From Tetrahymena elliotti 4EA (Eukaryota; Ciliophora; Oligohymenophorea; Hymenostomatida; Tetrahymenidae): 15,551 nt of DNA. The first letter of the stretch is position 1; the number at the start of each line of letters is the position of its first letter. Both the position numbers and the translations under genes were made by a program. Location of the stretch: NCBI GenBank assembly GCA_000231825.2, contig JH720311.1, forward strand, positions 451,661 to 467,211. The letters are read 5' to 3'. The notes beneath the pieces were generated by a model. The model ran no database searches, had not been told where the DNA came from, and worked only from the letters and a program-made list of their open reading frames with translations. Positions 1 to 9,819 of the stretch are shown piece after piece.

Positions 1-18
1 CCTAAAAATTAGGATCTG

Positions 19-73
19 GTTTAGCAAAATGTTCTAATCTCAAAACTTTGAGTATTTACCTCTAGTAAAAATA
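19..73 (+). repeat. Left copy of a terminal inverted repeat
   Basis: This stretch pairs as an inverted repeat with 15493-15547. The ungapped alignment matches at 43 of 55 positions. The outer 17 bases (19-35, gtttagcaaaatgttct) are identical, a middle block around aaactttg matches, and the inner block tagtaaaaata (63-73) is identical and at exactly the same distance from the outer block. Constant spacing over 55 bases argues against chance in AT-rich DNA. It may be a subtelomeric element conserved between the two ends of a small macronuclear chromosome, or the end of a mobile element. Telomere repeats are not present in the window. Confidence 0.75.
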
Positions 74-643
74 GTTTTCAATTTTAATTATGTATTGAAT
101 TTAATTTATGAGCAACTTACTAATTTTGTTTTGTTTACTGTCTTTGATTAGCTCAATAGTTTTATTTGCTATTTTCAAATTTAATTCAAATTTTTATGTT
201 TTTCTCACTCTTACAATATTTCCTTTTTCAATATATATTTAATTTTTAAAAGTTACAATAATATTTATGAGAAGAGAAGATAAAGATTAAAAAACAAACT
301 AAGAAAAGCAATAAGACTAGTTGAATTATTGTTTAAATGTTGAATGAAATGACCTAATTTTATTTATGCTAAAAATTTATAAAAAAGTTTTTCTTTTTAT
401 TCAAACTTGTTTATCTTAATCAAATTTCTTTAATTTTGTATTTAGTTATTAAAATTAAATTTTTAATTATTTTTATTTGGTTGTTAATTTGATTTATTAT
501 TTTTCATTAAAAATAAGATATATTTTAATTACCAAAATTAAAATTAGTGAAAGAATAAAAAAAAGACAAAAATTCTTTAAAAATTTTGATTAAAGTTGAA
601 TAAATTCTTCAATAAGTCTAAATTAAAATTAGATTATTCTTAA
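74..643. other. AT-rich intergenic DNA, no gene seen
   Basis: The sequence is very AT-rich with many homopolymer runs. A 26-codon frame starts with ATG near 267 on the plus strand but has no recognisable content. I see no RNA gene, no repeat array and no reading frame with coding character. Confidence 0.6.
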
Positions 644-1228
644 TCAGAAATAATAATAATATTCAGATTTTTTGTCTAATAAAATATCTTAACTCCTTTT
701 AAAAAAATAAAAACAATAAACAAATAGTATTATTTGTGCTTAATAATCATAATATAAAAAGATATTTCTATTACTGTTAACCTTTACAGATGAAAGCAAA
801 TTTTTCTGTAAAAAGAGAGCTTTTTTGTAAGAGAAATAAAAGATTTAGTACATAATGTATGAATCAGAATTGACCCCATCAAATATATATAGAACTGACT
901 TAAATCTCTTACTAATAGCAGCCCACACATGTAAATTAGCTTATTTCCATTACCTTTATTATTAATATGATATTTATATCACTTTTATTCTTATGTCATA
1001 TACCCAAATTGTAGTTATTTAGGTGAACAATGATTTATCAATAAAAAATATTTCTCCTTTTGGTAATTTAAGATTTTTATTAGCATATTCTATCCTCATT
1101 TCTCTTGTTATTTCAGAAATGTACTAATAAATAAGGATTTTACCTTTTTAAATACCTAAATCATTGAGCCATCTCTCTGTTCTATATCTAAAAAATATTA
1201 AAAATTTAAGATTTTTCTTTAAAAATTT
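644..1228 (-). pseudogene. Tc1/mariner-type transposase relic A
   Basis: Read on the minus strand with the ciliate code, a frame of 194 codons stays open from 1228 to a TGA at 646-644. From about 1198 to 787 it follows the Tc1/mariner order: a helix-turn-helix-like start (RTERWLNDLGI), a linker (TREMRIEYANKNLKLPKGE), the first catalytic Asp at 1039-1037 in IFFIDKSLF (usual pattern FSDES.F), then a block NLHVWAAISK with FDG and NSDSYI. A later FLQKN (Lys at 805-803) sits where the family has QDNAP, so the second catalytic Asp appears to be lost. No third catalytic region is visible and the start is missing, so it is probably a dead fragment. It has no in-frame stop, unlike its neighbour relic. 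The family call rests on motif order; the exact subfamily is unknown. Confidence 0.65.
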
Positions 1229-1261
1229 TCAAATCTAAAAAGAAATTATTAGATATTTAAA

Positions 1262-1735
1262 ATCTTTTTTATATGATGAATACTCTACTCTGATCAATAG
1301 AGCCAGATGACACATACTAATAAATACTATCAACCAACTAGATCTTATGAGTTAGGTAGATGGTTATCTAGAAAAAATCCATTTTCTATAATAAATTTCT
1401 TAACCTTTTTGGGCCTCTAACAAGATAACGAGGAGCATTATCTTGTTAGAACCTTTCGATATCTACTAGAATCAATATCTGGCACTCCTTTTTAAATAAA
1501 TCACTTTAGCATATCAATATAACCTTCAAGGCTAAGATTTCCATTTATTTTTTAGATATAAATTAAGCCTTCAGAACATATGGTACCCGCCCATATCATT
1601 AATGAGTGATGATCTTACTATTTACTTTCATAAAATAAAATTTACCTATTTTTTTTTGTTCGAATCAAGATGTAGTAGCTTTTCACTCTCAAACTTGATA
1701 ATTTTTTCTTTTTCCTATTTTCACCTAAAAACATA
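1262..1735 (-). pseudogene. Tc1/mariner-type transposase relic B
   Basis: The minus strand shows the middle and C-terminal part of a different Tc1/mariner transposase: HHSLMIWAGTICSEG, then INGNLSLEGYIDMLK, then a TGA (1503-1501) where the family often has Trp, then IQKGVPDI. The catalytic QDNAP motif (Asp at 1442-1440) lies in another frame, and the following KKVKKFIIENGF and LPNSQDL blocks (family pattern P..SPDLNPIE) return to the first frame. The stop and two opposite frame changes mark it as a pseudogene. No N-terminal half is recognisable above 1735. It is upstream of relic A on the same strand, although its content is C-terminal, so the two are separate insertions and not one split gene. 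Confidence 0.7.
1416..1450. repeat. 13-bp perfect inverted repeat inside relic B
   Basis: The arms 1416-1428 (tctaacaagataa) and 1438-1450 (ttatcttgttaga) are perfect reverse complements around a 9-base loop. The loop and left part encode the transposase motif QDNAP on the minus strand, and the frame changes of relic B flank this point. It could be a local inverted duplication that caused the frame damage. Confidence 0.8.
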
Positions 1736-2250
1736 ATATAATTAAATGGAAAATTTATTTATTTTAAAAAATGTATTTATTTTATTTTTCATATTTTTTT
1801 AACAAAATAAATTTTAGAGCAAAACAAATTTCTTTGATTATTTAAATAAATCAAATCATTTTTTAGAAATTCTAAATTAATCCAAATAAATTCTGAAAAA
1901 GATATTTTATAAGTTTAATCAAATCTGATGAAAGTTAACCGCTAAAATTTAGGTGTTTTAATTTTAGATATTTATTTATTTCAAATTTTTTTAAATTTAT
2001 ATTTAGTTTCTATCCAATAAAATATCAACTTTAAAATAAGATTCTTCTTCTCTTAAAAAAACTAAAATAATATTTTATTTTCTTTCATTGTTTCTTAAAA
2101 ATTGATTTCATTTTAAAAACTCAGTTTTCAACAAAGAAATAAAAAAAGAATTAATAAAGATTTGAAAAAATATTTTGTTAATTTCGTTTATTAAGTTGTT
2201 AGATAGGAATAATTAGTTTTTATGGAATAATTTATTTGTGTTATTTATAA
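1736..2250. other. AT-rich intergenic DNA, no gene seen
   Basis: The stretch is dominated by A and T runs with weak similarity only to itself. No coding frame or RNA gene is recognisable on either strand. It could include the decayed 5' part of relic B, but I cannot align any transposase motif here. Confidence 0.5.
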
Positions 2251-2427
2251 ATGAAGACTAAAAATGAAATGTTGGAAGGATAATGCTTAGAAAGACTACA
2301 CAGAAAAATTAGATATTAGGATAACAAGAAGTTAGATAGCAATTAATTTATAAATAAATAGGTTTAGTTAATGCAAAGAATAAATAGATTTGAAGTATTT
2401 ATAAATTTTGTCAGATGGATGGTATGA
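2251..2427 (+). CDS. Possible short ORF, 58 residues, unknown
   Basis: With the ciliate code an ATG at 2251 opens 58 codons ending at TGA 2425-2427. The product is basic and helical in appearance (CLERLHRKIRYQDNKKLD, later MQRINRFEVFINFVRWM) and less AT-extreme than the flanks. I do not recognise it. It could be a real short gene, an upstream exon of the large gene that follows (a GTATGA at 2422 could serve as a weak donor), or a chance frame in AT-rich DNA. No homology can be claimed. Confidence 0.22.
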
Positions 2428-2516
2428 TCCCTCCAATTGCAAATAATCAAAAATAGTAATATTAAGATTAAAAATTTTAGAGGAAAGATTAAATAATTTA
2501 TTATAAAATATTGATT

Positions 2517-2565
2517 GATCGATAAAGATCAAAAAACTCATTCTATTAATTTTTCGATCGATCGA
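2517..2565. promoter_or_regulatory. Clustered GATCGAT palindromes upstream of gene 1
   Basis: A gatcgat at 2517-2523 and the self-complementary tcgatcgatcga near 2554-2565 can pair with each other. They stand out as GC-containing palindromes in nearly pure AT DNA, about 120 bases upstream of the ATG at 2689. A role as a factor-binding site for gene 1 is a guess; no known motif is recognised. Confidence 0.25.
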
Positions 2566-2688
2566 TTTTTATAAATACCATTTCAAAAAAACTTAAGTAG
2601 ATTATTAGTTGATAGTTTGTCAGTAAGTTAGTTAGGTATTGGTTAAGGAAATAAGTATTTGAGTTAGTAGAGAGTAGAGTGTTAAGTA

Positions 2689-5600
2689 ATGGAAATGGAA
2701 GAGGATACGAGTTAAAGTGGTTATTTAGATGGCAGAGAAAGTTAGTCTCATAATTAAGGGGTATTTTTAGAATATAATTACCTAAATTATCATTATGATT
2801 TTATGGAAGAGAATGAAATTTAATTGTATTATTAAACTTCCTAATAGGATGAACAAAAAATGCAAGAAACAAATTACTCAGAATTGTATGAGGGCATTAT
2901 TATTTCAATCATTGAGGAGCACAATAAGATTTAGAATTTAGCTGATTTATATGACATCGTTTTGGTATTCAATATTATTCATTTATTTGTTTCGACATGT
3001 TTCTTGGATATTTAATATTTAAACTCAATCAATAGTCAAAAATAGATGAAAGTTTGCAGGATACAGAATCATATGAAGACATAGATTTGGATTAGCTTGC
3101 TGATGAATGCTTTAAGCAATTGAAAGTTAAATTATATGATTCATTTTCTAAGTAAATTTGGCAAGATAAAAGTACATAAAATGTATCAGAATACCAAAAG
3201 ATTGAATTCATCGATGATAAATTAAATGAAAGTTTTGATTTTTTCCACACAGTTTCAAATCTTATTGTCTATCTTGAGCAATTGTAAAAGTAGCTAATGG
3301 TTGGAAATAAATAAATCAATGTAGAAATTCAAACAAATATTTTAATTTTCTTTATCAATTTTCTAAATTTTTATATAAAGAACAAAGACAGTGGTTCAGT
3401 CTAGAATTCATCAGAAAAAGAAAATCCTACTGAGTCTATAAATCTAAGATAAAGAAAGAATACAGCAGGAGCTACTTTGGTGGGACATAGCAGTTATGAA
3501 GGTAAGTAAATAGGAGATAGATAAAAGCAAAAGGATAATATTGTAAATTTTAGTGAGAATAAAGGAGCAACATCAGCTTCTCTCAGCAGCAGCAGTAGAA
3601 CTACTTCTAAAAGAGGAGAAACAAAATAAAACATGAATGCTCCTTTATCTTTTGGTTTACAATAATCATTCTGTAGCAATGAGAGTCTTGGTATGAAAGG
3701 AACAAATTAAAATAATTTACTTGCAGCAGGGGATTTTAGAAATGCAATTTAAGGAGAATAAAAGATTTTTGTTAGATTGAATCCTCTTAATGTACAAACT
3801 CATTAAATTTAGCTTTATCTTCAGAACTTTCCTAGGCTAGAAGTTAAGTAATCAATAATAACTTATAATATTTTAATAAAATTACTTTTAATTTTTTTAA
3901 ATAAATTGAAATAAACTTTGAACATTGTAATTAATTAAAAATATAACTAACTGCACAAAGGATAGGTATTAATTAGTGTCTCAGTTATCTCCTCGAATAC
4001 TTGAATCGGAAATGGCTCCAGAAGTAGCAATCCAATAATTGTATTTTTACTATATTTTTATATCCTGACAGTGAAAATTGGCTGATAGATTTTAAGGGAC
4101 AAGAAAAACCTAAGTTGAGTGAATAATTAATGATCAATGATATATATTCAGGATTTAATTATCCCAAGGATCAGGTTGTCAATCTCCTTTATGAAATAAC
4201 AAAAGATCAACCACCTTAACCTGCTCCTTCTATGCTTTAAGTTCCTGAGTGGGAAAGTCACATTTAAAATAATATGCCTTCACCTAGATTGCACATCCCA
4301 CTAAGTCCATCCCGTCTAGGTGTTGATCATGAAGATAATTACCACTTTTTGTAATAATTCAGTTAAGATTCAGACTTTAGGTTCTTTAATTACTATGAGA
4401 ATCTGTTCAATGAAGATGATGATGAAGATTATGTTGTAAATGAAGATGAAGAAGAGGAGGAAGAAGACGATGAAGATGATGAAGAAGATTACGAAGAAGA
4501 TGAGGAAGCCGCAGTAGTAGTAGTAGAAGAAGATTAAGAATAGTAAGATAAAGCAAATAATGTGCAAAAAGATGATTATTAAAATCAAAACTAAAACGAT
4601 TAAAACAATAATAGTAATAATAACAATAACAAATAATCATAAGATAATTAGTAAAATTTTGGGAAACATTAAGGAGAAGGAGAAGATTAAAATAAATAAT
4701 TAGGGCAAGTAGCTGAAAGTGGAAATTAAAACAACCAAAAAAAGAAAAGCAATAAAAATAACAAAGAGGATGGATTCGATCAAAGATAGAAATCATCAAA
4801 TACATAATAAAGCAATAAAAAGAATAATGAAAAAAGATAAAAATAGATCAATAACAACAATTACTAAAATTAATAGAAAATGATGTAAGAAAATTCAGAT
4901 TTGAATAATTAATATGGTAATTATGGCTAGAATAGTGATTTAAATTATAATGAATATTAATCAAATTTAATGGATGAGTGCAAGGATAATCATTTGATAT
5001 CAAACTTTGAGATTAATGAATTTGGAAATGTTAGTTAATTGAATGACTTTTATAGTAATTAATATAAAATGCAGATGAATAATAGATACAGAAGTTAAGA
5101 AGATGTAGATAATACTCATTAAAATGATTTACATATGCAAGATTAACACCATAATAATTAGTCTATTAATTTAGATAATAGCATGCTCAAGCAAAATAGT
5201 TTAAGAAATAATAATAGTTTAATGCCACACGATAATCTCAATAATATGACTAATAATTTAAGCAACATGATTGGTTTGGGGAATTTGGAGTCATAGAATT
5301 TCTAAAAATAAATGCATTAGACTAATTATGATGGATTTATGGATTTCAATAATGACACCAGTAACAACTTAAACAATAATAATAACATGATGAATAATAA
5401 TTTAAATGAAAAAAATAATAACAATAATGAAGGATTTATAAGTTATTCTAGTAATTTAATGAATTAAGAAAGTAATCATATTCAATAGGATCATCATTAG
5501 TTGGATAATGGGAATAATGATAACAATTCAATAAGTTTGATGATTAATTAGCAATAAAATAGATAAAATTAAGATTAACAAATTTAGAATAGCTTGGATA

Positions 5601-8600
5601 ATTAGAATGCTAATCCGATGGTTAAATCTCCCTAAGTTATGAGCAAAGACAAGAAAAAGAATAAAATTTAAGAGAAGTAAACAGAAAAGATTAAGAGATA
5701 AAAGTAATCTTCAACTGTAGATCAGAATCCTGATGAATAGATCATTTCATTGATTAAACCTAATCCATACAAGGATATAGAAATGTTTTAAAAGATGAAG
5801 TCAAAAGGAAATCCCAATTAAAATCAATCACAATAAAATGAGTTTTAAATCGGAGATGGAAAAACCAATAGCTCTGAAAATAATAGTGAAAATGACTAAA
5901 AGAAGAATCTTCCTAAAAATAACATTCGTCCTCCTAGCTTTTAATTAAATTAAACTTAGAAATCTAAAGAGGATAACGAAAAAGAACCTAAGCTATAAAA
6001 ATTCATTAAGTAAAATAGTAGTAGTGGAAATAATAATAACTAAGATACTGCTGGGGTTTCAGGAGAATAAAATTATAAAATGGATCAAGAAAATCAAAGA
6101 AAACAAATAAATTCAGATAAAAATGATGCTTAATAAGATTTATAAAATGATCAATAATAGATTTAAACAAACAAATAAGATTAGCAATAATTATAATTAA
6201 ATCATCAAGATTAATAAAGTAATACCTTCAACAATAATAAATAATATTAAGATGAGGACTTCCATGATGAAGAGGAAGATGATGATAATGAAGACGAAGA
6301 AGATGATGACGATGATGATGAAGGAGAAGAAGAGGAATTTGATGAAGAATATTCAAATAATTAAGATGAAAATAATTAGTAAAATGAAAAAAAAGAAAAA
6401 TCAAACGAATAAAACAATTAAATTTAATATAATGAATAAAGTCAAAATCTCTTAAAGAATACTTCACCATTGTAATTTAAACATAATTTTAGTAATTTCA
6501 ACTTATTTAACTAGGACAGCTACCAATTTCATAACAACTAAAGCTACAATTTTAACTCTATAAATAATATTTTCAATACAACATCAAATGCTAACTTGTA
6601 AAATCCCTTATTCAATTAACAATTAAATAATACGAATTCAAATTTAGTTAATAAATCTCTATTAAAGAGTCCCATCAATCCAAATTAAAAGAAAGGAGGT
6701 GGATATACTTTTAAATAAAATATTTTTGGAGACAAGAATTTTAATTCAAACAATTTCCAAAACGACAACAGTATTATGAATTTGAATAGCATCCATATGA
6801 GATTTGAAGATCCTTCTTCTAATTTCAAACAGTTTGATTTTCCTTTTTCAAACATGAATTATGCAAGCAATTCTAGACCTTTTTTGAATGACAAATACAC
6901 AAATAATTTTACAATTTCAAAATTTAATCAAAACTCTAACATAAACTCTATTCCTTTGTATAGAAATTTTCAGCATAGTAATTAACTTAATTTTGGTCAT
7001 AATCAATTCAATCATCCCTTGCACTCCAGGAGAGATATTTTTGCTGATAAAACACTTAGTTCTGAAGCTGAGAAAGACAATTAACAAATTGCAGAAAAAG
7101 CTGGAAGTGATGAAATATTAAGCAAAACCAAATTTAATGATGACAAAAATTTCCCTTCAATTAATATTATTAAATCTGAGAGCACTCCTTCTTTAGGCTT
7201 AAAAAGTGAATAGGATTAAAACTAAATCAAATTAGAAGCTAATGATAAGGAATTTTCAAACTAAAAGCAACAGCAGTAATCGGCTTCTTAAAACACAACT
7301 TCAAGTGAAGCAAACAAAAATGAGGTTATGGGTTTCAGAAAAATAAATGTGATTAAAAAAGAAGATTCTGGAGTTTAAAATAATATACTTGGCAAAAGAT
7401 TCCTTTCTGAATAAGGAGAAAGCAAAAAAACGCAATCTAAATAAGACATTAGTGAGAATTAAACTCCTTCTTTATCTGTTTTAAATACAGAAAAAATAGA
7501 AAATTTAGTAAAATAAATAGTTGGAAATCAATAAATTCAAGACATTTCTATTCAAGATAATTCTCATAATAACAATAATAACTAAAATGATAGTTAATCA
7601 TATTAAGATTCATTGAAGTATTTGTAAATGAATGAAAGCAATCAAGACATTCTCATGAAAAACACAAGCAATAACAATAATAATAATTCTAGCAATATTT
7701 TCAAAGTTAGAAAGCTTTCAGTAAATTAATTATAAAATTAGAATTCAACTAATCAATCAGCTGTTAAATCAGCAAATAACAATTCAAATAGCAATTTCAG
7801 TAAAAATGTTTAAGAAGTACACAATGCTATAACAAATTTACTGAATAATCAAGGAATTGCATCTTTAAATACAAATAATAGTGAGCTCTCTAAAGAAAGC
7901 ATCAATTCAAATAATCATTCAAACACTGAAATTAAAGAAAATTATAAATTCCTTAAGTTTTAGAATGAATTTGCGAAATACTACAGTGAAAATCTAAGTA
8001 AAATAGAAGATTAAAAGTAATCTTTATCAAATAGTACTTAATAACCAATTAAAACTCAGCTTATGAGAATAGATTCAACTAAAGCAGTTTCTGCTATTTT
8101 AGAAAACGTTATTGCTTCATAATAGCTTAAGACAGCTCAATAAACTTCCTAGAATATGTAAAACACTTCAGTCATAATAAAATAAGAAGCATAACAAGAA
8201 AATAATAATTAATAGAATTCATAAAGCAATATTGAAAAATAATAGAGCTTAGGTGCTTCTTAAAGCTAATTAGAAAATATCAAATAAATCATTTAAATAA
8301 AAACAGCTTCAAAGACTGTATCCCCTAATTATTTGAGCAACATGAGTGATAATAACAATATTAAGAATAATGATTACTCTAATAATGGAAGCAAGTAAAT
8401 AGCTTCTGCTTAAAATTTATAAACATAATAAAACTAGCAATAACAAGTAGCAGCCAGAACAGATCTTTAATTTTTAGAAAATTTAGTTGAATTAGTTGGA
8501 ATTAAGAAAAACCAAGCATAAAATACACAACAACTTATTAATCAAGTCAAAGAATCATAACCAACTTAAAATAATAATAATAATAAATAGTAAAATATAG

Positions 8601-8821
8601 AAGCTCTCCCAAACAAAAATATACTTGTTAAAAGTATTTCTGTTGTAAGAAAATAAAATAACAACACTGCTGCACTTCCTAGTTAATCTATAAATTAAAA
8701 TGTAGATGCAAAAAATAACAGTAAAGCAGCTAACGAGAGTGATTAAAACAGTGAAATTACAAATAAAAATGAGTAAATATCCTAAAAAAGTGATAGCTAA
8801 AACTCTAATCAAACTTAATGA
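2689..8821 (+). CDS. Large Q/N-rich protein with possible RAWUL-like region
   Basis: The proposed CDS has exons 2689-2964, 3036-3847 and 3985-8821 and encodes 1974 residues. Intron 1 (2965-3035) could alternatively end at 3059, also in frame; intron 2 (3848-3984) is GTAATC..CTCAG and joins codons cleanly. Residues about 335-434 contain VRLNP, LEVNYLLEYLNRKW, IFTIFLYPD and DQVVNLLYEI, which resembles the order of the RAWUL ubiquitin-like domain of RING1/PCGF Polycomb proteins, but no RING finger precedes it. Two acidic D/E tracts lie at about 505-546 and 1119-1155. The remainder is low-complexity Gln, Asn, Ser and Lys with patches of basic residues; no signal peptide or membrane segment is seen. 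A nuclear or chromatin role would suit the RAWUL-like reading but is inference. The stop TGA 8819-8821 is questioned in the findings, because the same frame stays open beyond it. The reality of the gene is firm; its function is not known. Confidence 0.82.
3762..4198 (+). other. RAWUL-like ubiquitin-fold segment of gene 1
   Basis: This segment spans intron 2. After splicing, the text reads KIFVRLNP, QLYLQNFPRLEV, then NYLLEYLNRKW, a short Gln/Asn linker, CIFTIFLYPD, NWLIDFKG and finally the IYSGFNYPKDQVVNLLYEI block. RAWUL domains show a beta strand with R.NP, a T/V..L..YL helix, a YTIYI strand, a short strand with F..L, and a final W....P..LYY strand; the order and spacing agree, while the exact residues diverge. 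It could also be another ubiquitin-like fold. A profile or structure comparison would settle it. Confidence 0.35.
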
Positions 8822-8824
8822 TAA

Positions 8825-9698
8825 ATGTATTTTAATAGAAATATTTATAAACAAATAATCAATCCAAGTTAAAATTTATTTAAAAGAAGAGTAGGTTAAT
8901 TTAGTTTAGCTGAGTCAAAAAGGTTAGTTAGTTCTTAATTTATGTTGAAAAATATATTAAATGTTATTTGTTAAATCATTTTAATTTATTTTAAATATAG
9001 TAAGCCTTATATTAACGAAAAAACTACTAATCTCTTATTATATTATTTATTATAACCAACCAAATTGTATTGAAGTAATAGATTTTATGAAATTGCTTTT
9101 TTATTTATTATTATTACAAAATAATTTATTTTCTTCATTAGATCCTTTGTTCAACTTTGTGAAAATAATAAATTATATACTATCTTTAAATAAACAAGTG
9201 AAAAAAAATATATTGAGGTACATTCAATTAAATTGTTTTACTATCTATTTTAGAAATAATTATTTTATTTTATGTAGAGTTTTTTATTTAAGTAAAATAA
9301 ATTTTGGAAAGGAGAACAAATAGTTAAAAATTTAATGAGGTAAGGTATATAGAAATAATAAATTTTTTATTAGATTTAATCAAATCATTTAGCTTGATTT
9401 CATACATGGCATTGAATTAATAAATGATATGACTAACACTTTCATTTTCTTATTGCTTGATTCTATTAATATTAATAGTGATTTATTTCTTTCTTTTAAT
9501 GAAGAATGTTATTTATTACTAATGGAGATATGTATCTAGGATTAGGATAACATGATGATTCTTTCATTATTTTTGTTGTATGTTATATTCGAAACTTAAT
9601 TTACAAATCAAAATATTCAAATATAATTTGTTAAAATTTTAATTATTTCAAAAAAAAAAAATTAATAAATTAATAAATAATTTAATAAAGAAGTTTGA
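8825..9698 (+). CDS. Divergent, short importin-alpha-like gene
   Basis: An ATG at 8825 opens a frame with an importin-beta-binding-like N-terminus: FKRR, then about ten residues, then SKR and a later LKN, a spacing similar to the basic clusters of IBB domains. Downstream pieces read TKKLLI, then QPNCIEVIDFMKLLFYLL and LLQNN, resembling the first ARM repeat of importin-alpha (KLLS..NPPI.EVI..G..P.lv.lL). A tentative model is exons 8825-8943, 9005-9322 and 9374-9698 (253 residues). The intron 9323-9373 has a clean T-rich TTATTAG end and removes the in-frame TGA at 9336; the first intron is uncertain. Importin-alpha carries nuclear localisation cargo through the pore and is usually about 530 residues, so this is truncated after a few repeats or decaying. 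It starts 3 bases after the gene 1 stop, in the same frame. Alternatively it forms C-terminal exons of gene 1. Confidence 0.4.
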
Positions 9699-9819
9699 CA
9701 ACCATCAAAAACAGTAGGCAAACAAAAAAACTAACAAAGAAATAAGGTTTAGGCATTTAAAAGATACAAATATAGAAAAGACATAAGCATATATAAAGAA
9801 TACAATAATCAAAGAAGAA

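Noticed and set aside
267..347. Short plus-strand frame that looked like a helix-turn-helix start
   Set aside because: Only 26 codons, no match to any transposase motif order, and ordinary for DNA this AT-rich.
1658..1670. gttcgaatc resembling a tRNA T-loop
   Set aside because: There is no A-box or acceptor stem at the right distance, and it lies within transposase relic B.
3494..3679. Minus-strand 61-codon frame
   Set aside because: Antisense shadow of exon 2 of gene 1.
4370..4805. Minus-strand frames of 72 and 132 codons
   Set aside because: They are the complement of the acidic and Asn-rich codons of gene 1, giving artificial Phe/Leu/His runs.
6228..6470. Plus- and minus-strand frames of 67 and 80 codons
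   Set aside because: Shadows of the second acidic tract of gene 1; Lys/Met or Leu/His repeats come from shifted GAT/GAA codons.
8555..8854. Minus-strand 99-codon frame with membrane-like residues
   Set aside because: It is antisense to the Asn/Lys-rich end of gene 1; hydrophobicity is a product of complementing AAT/AAA codons.
9051..9062. Possible chromosome breakage sequence (ccaacc core)
   Set aside because: Only the aaccaacc core is present; the rest of the Tetrahymena 15-base signal does not match.
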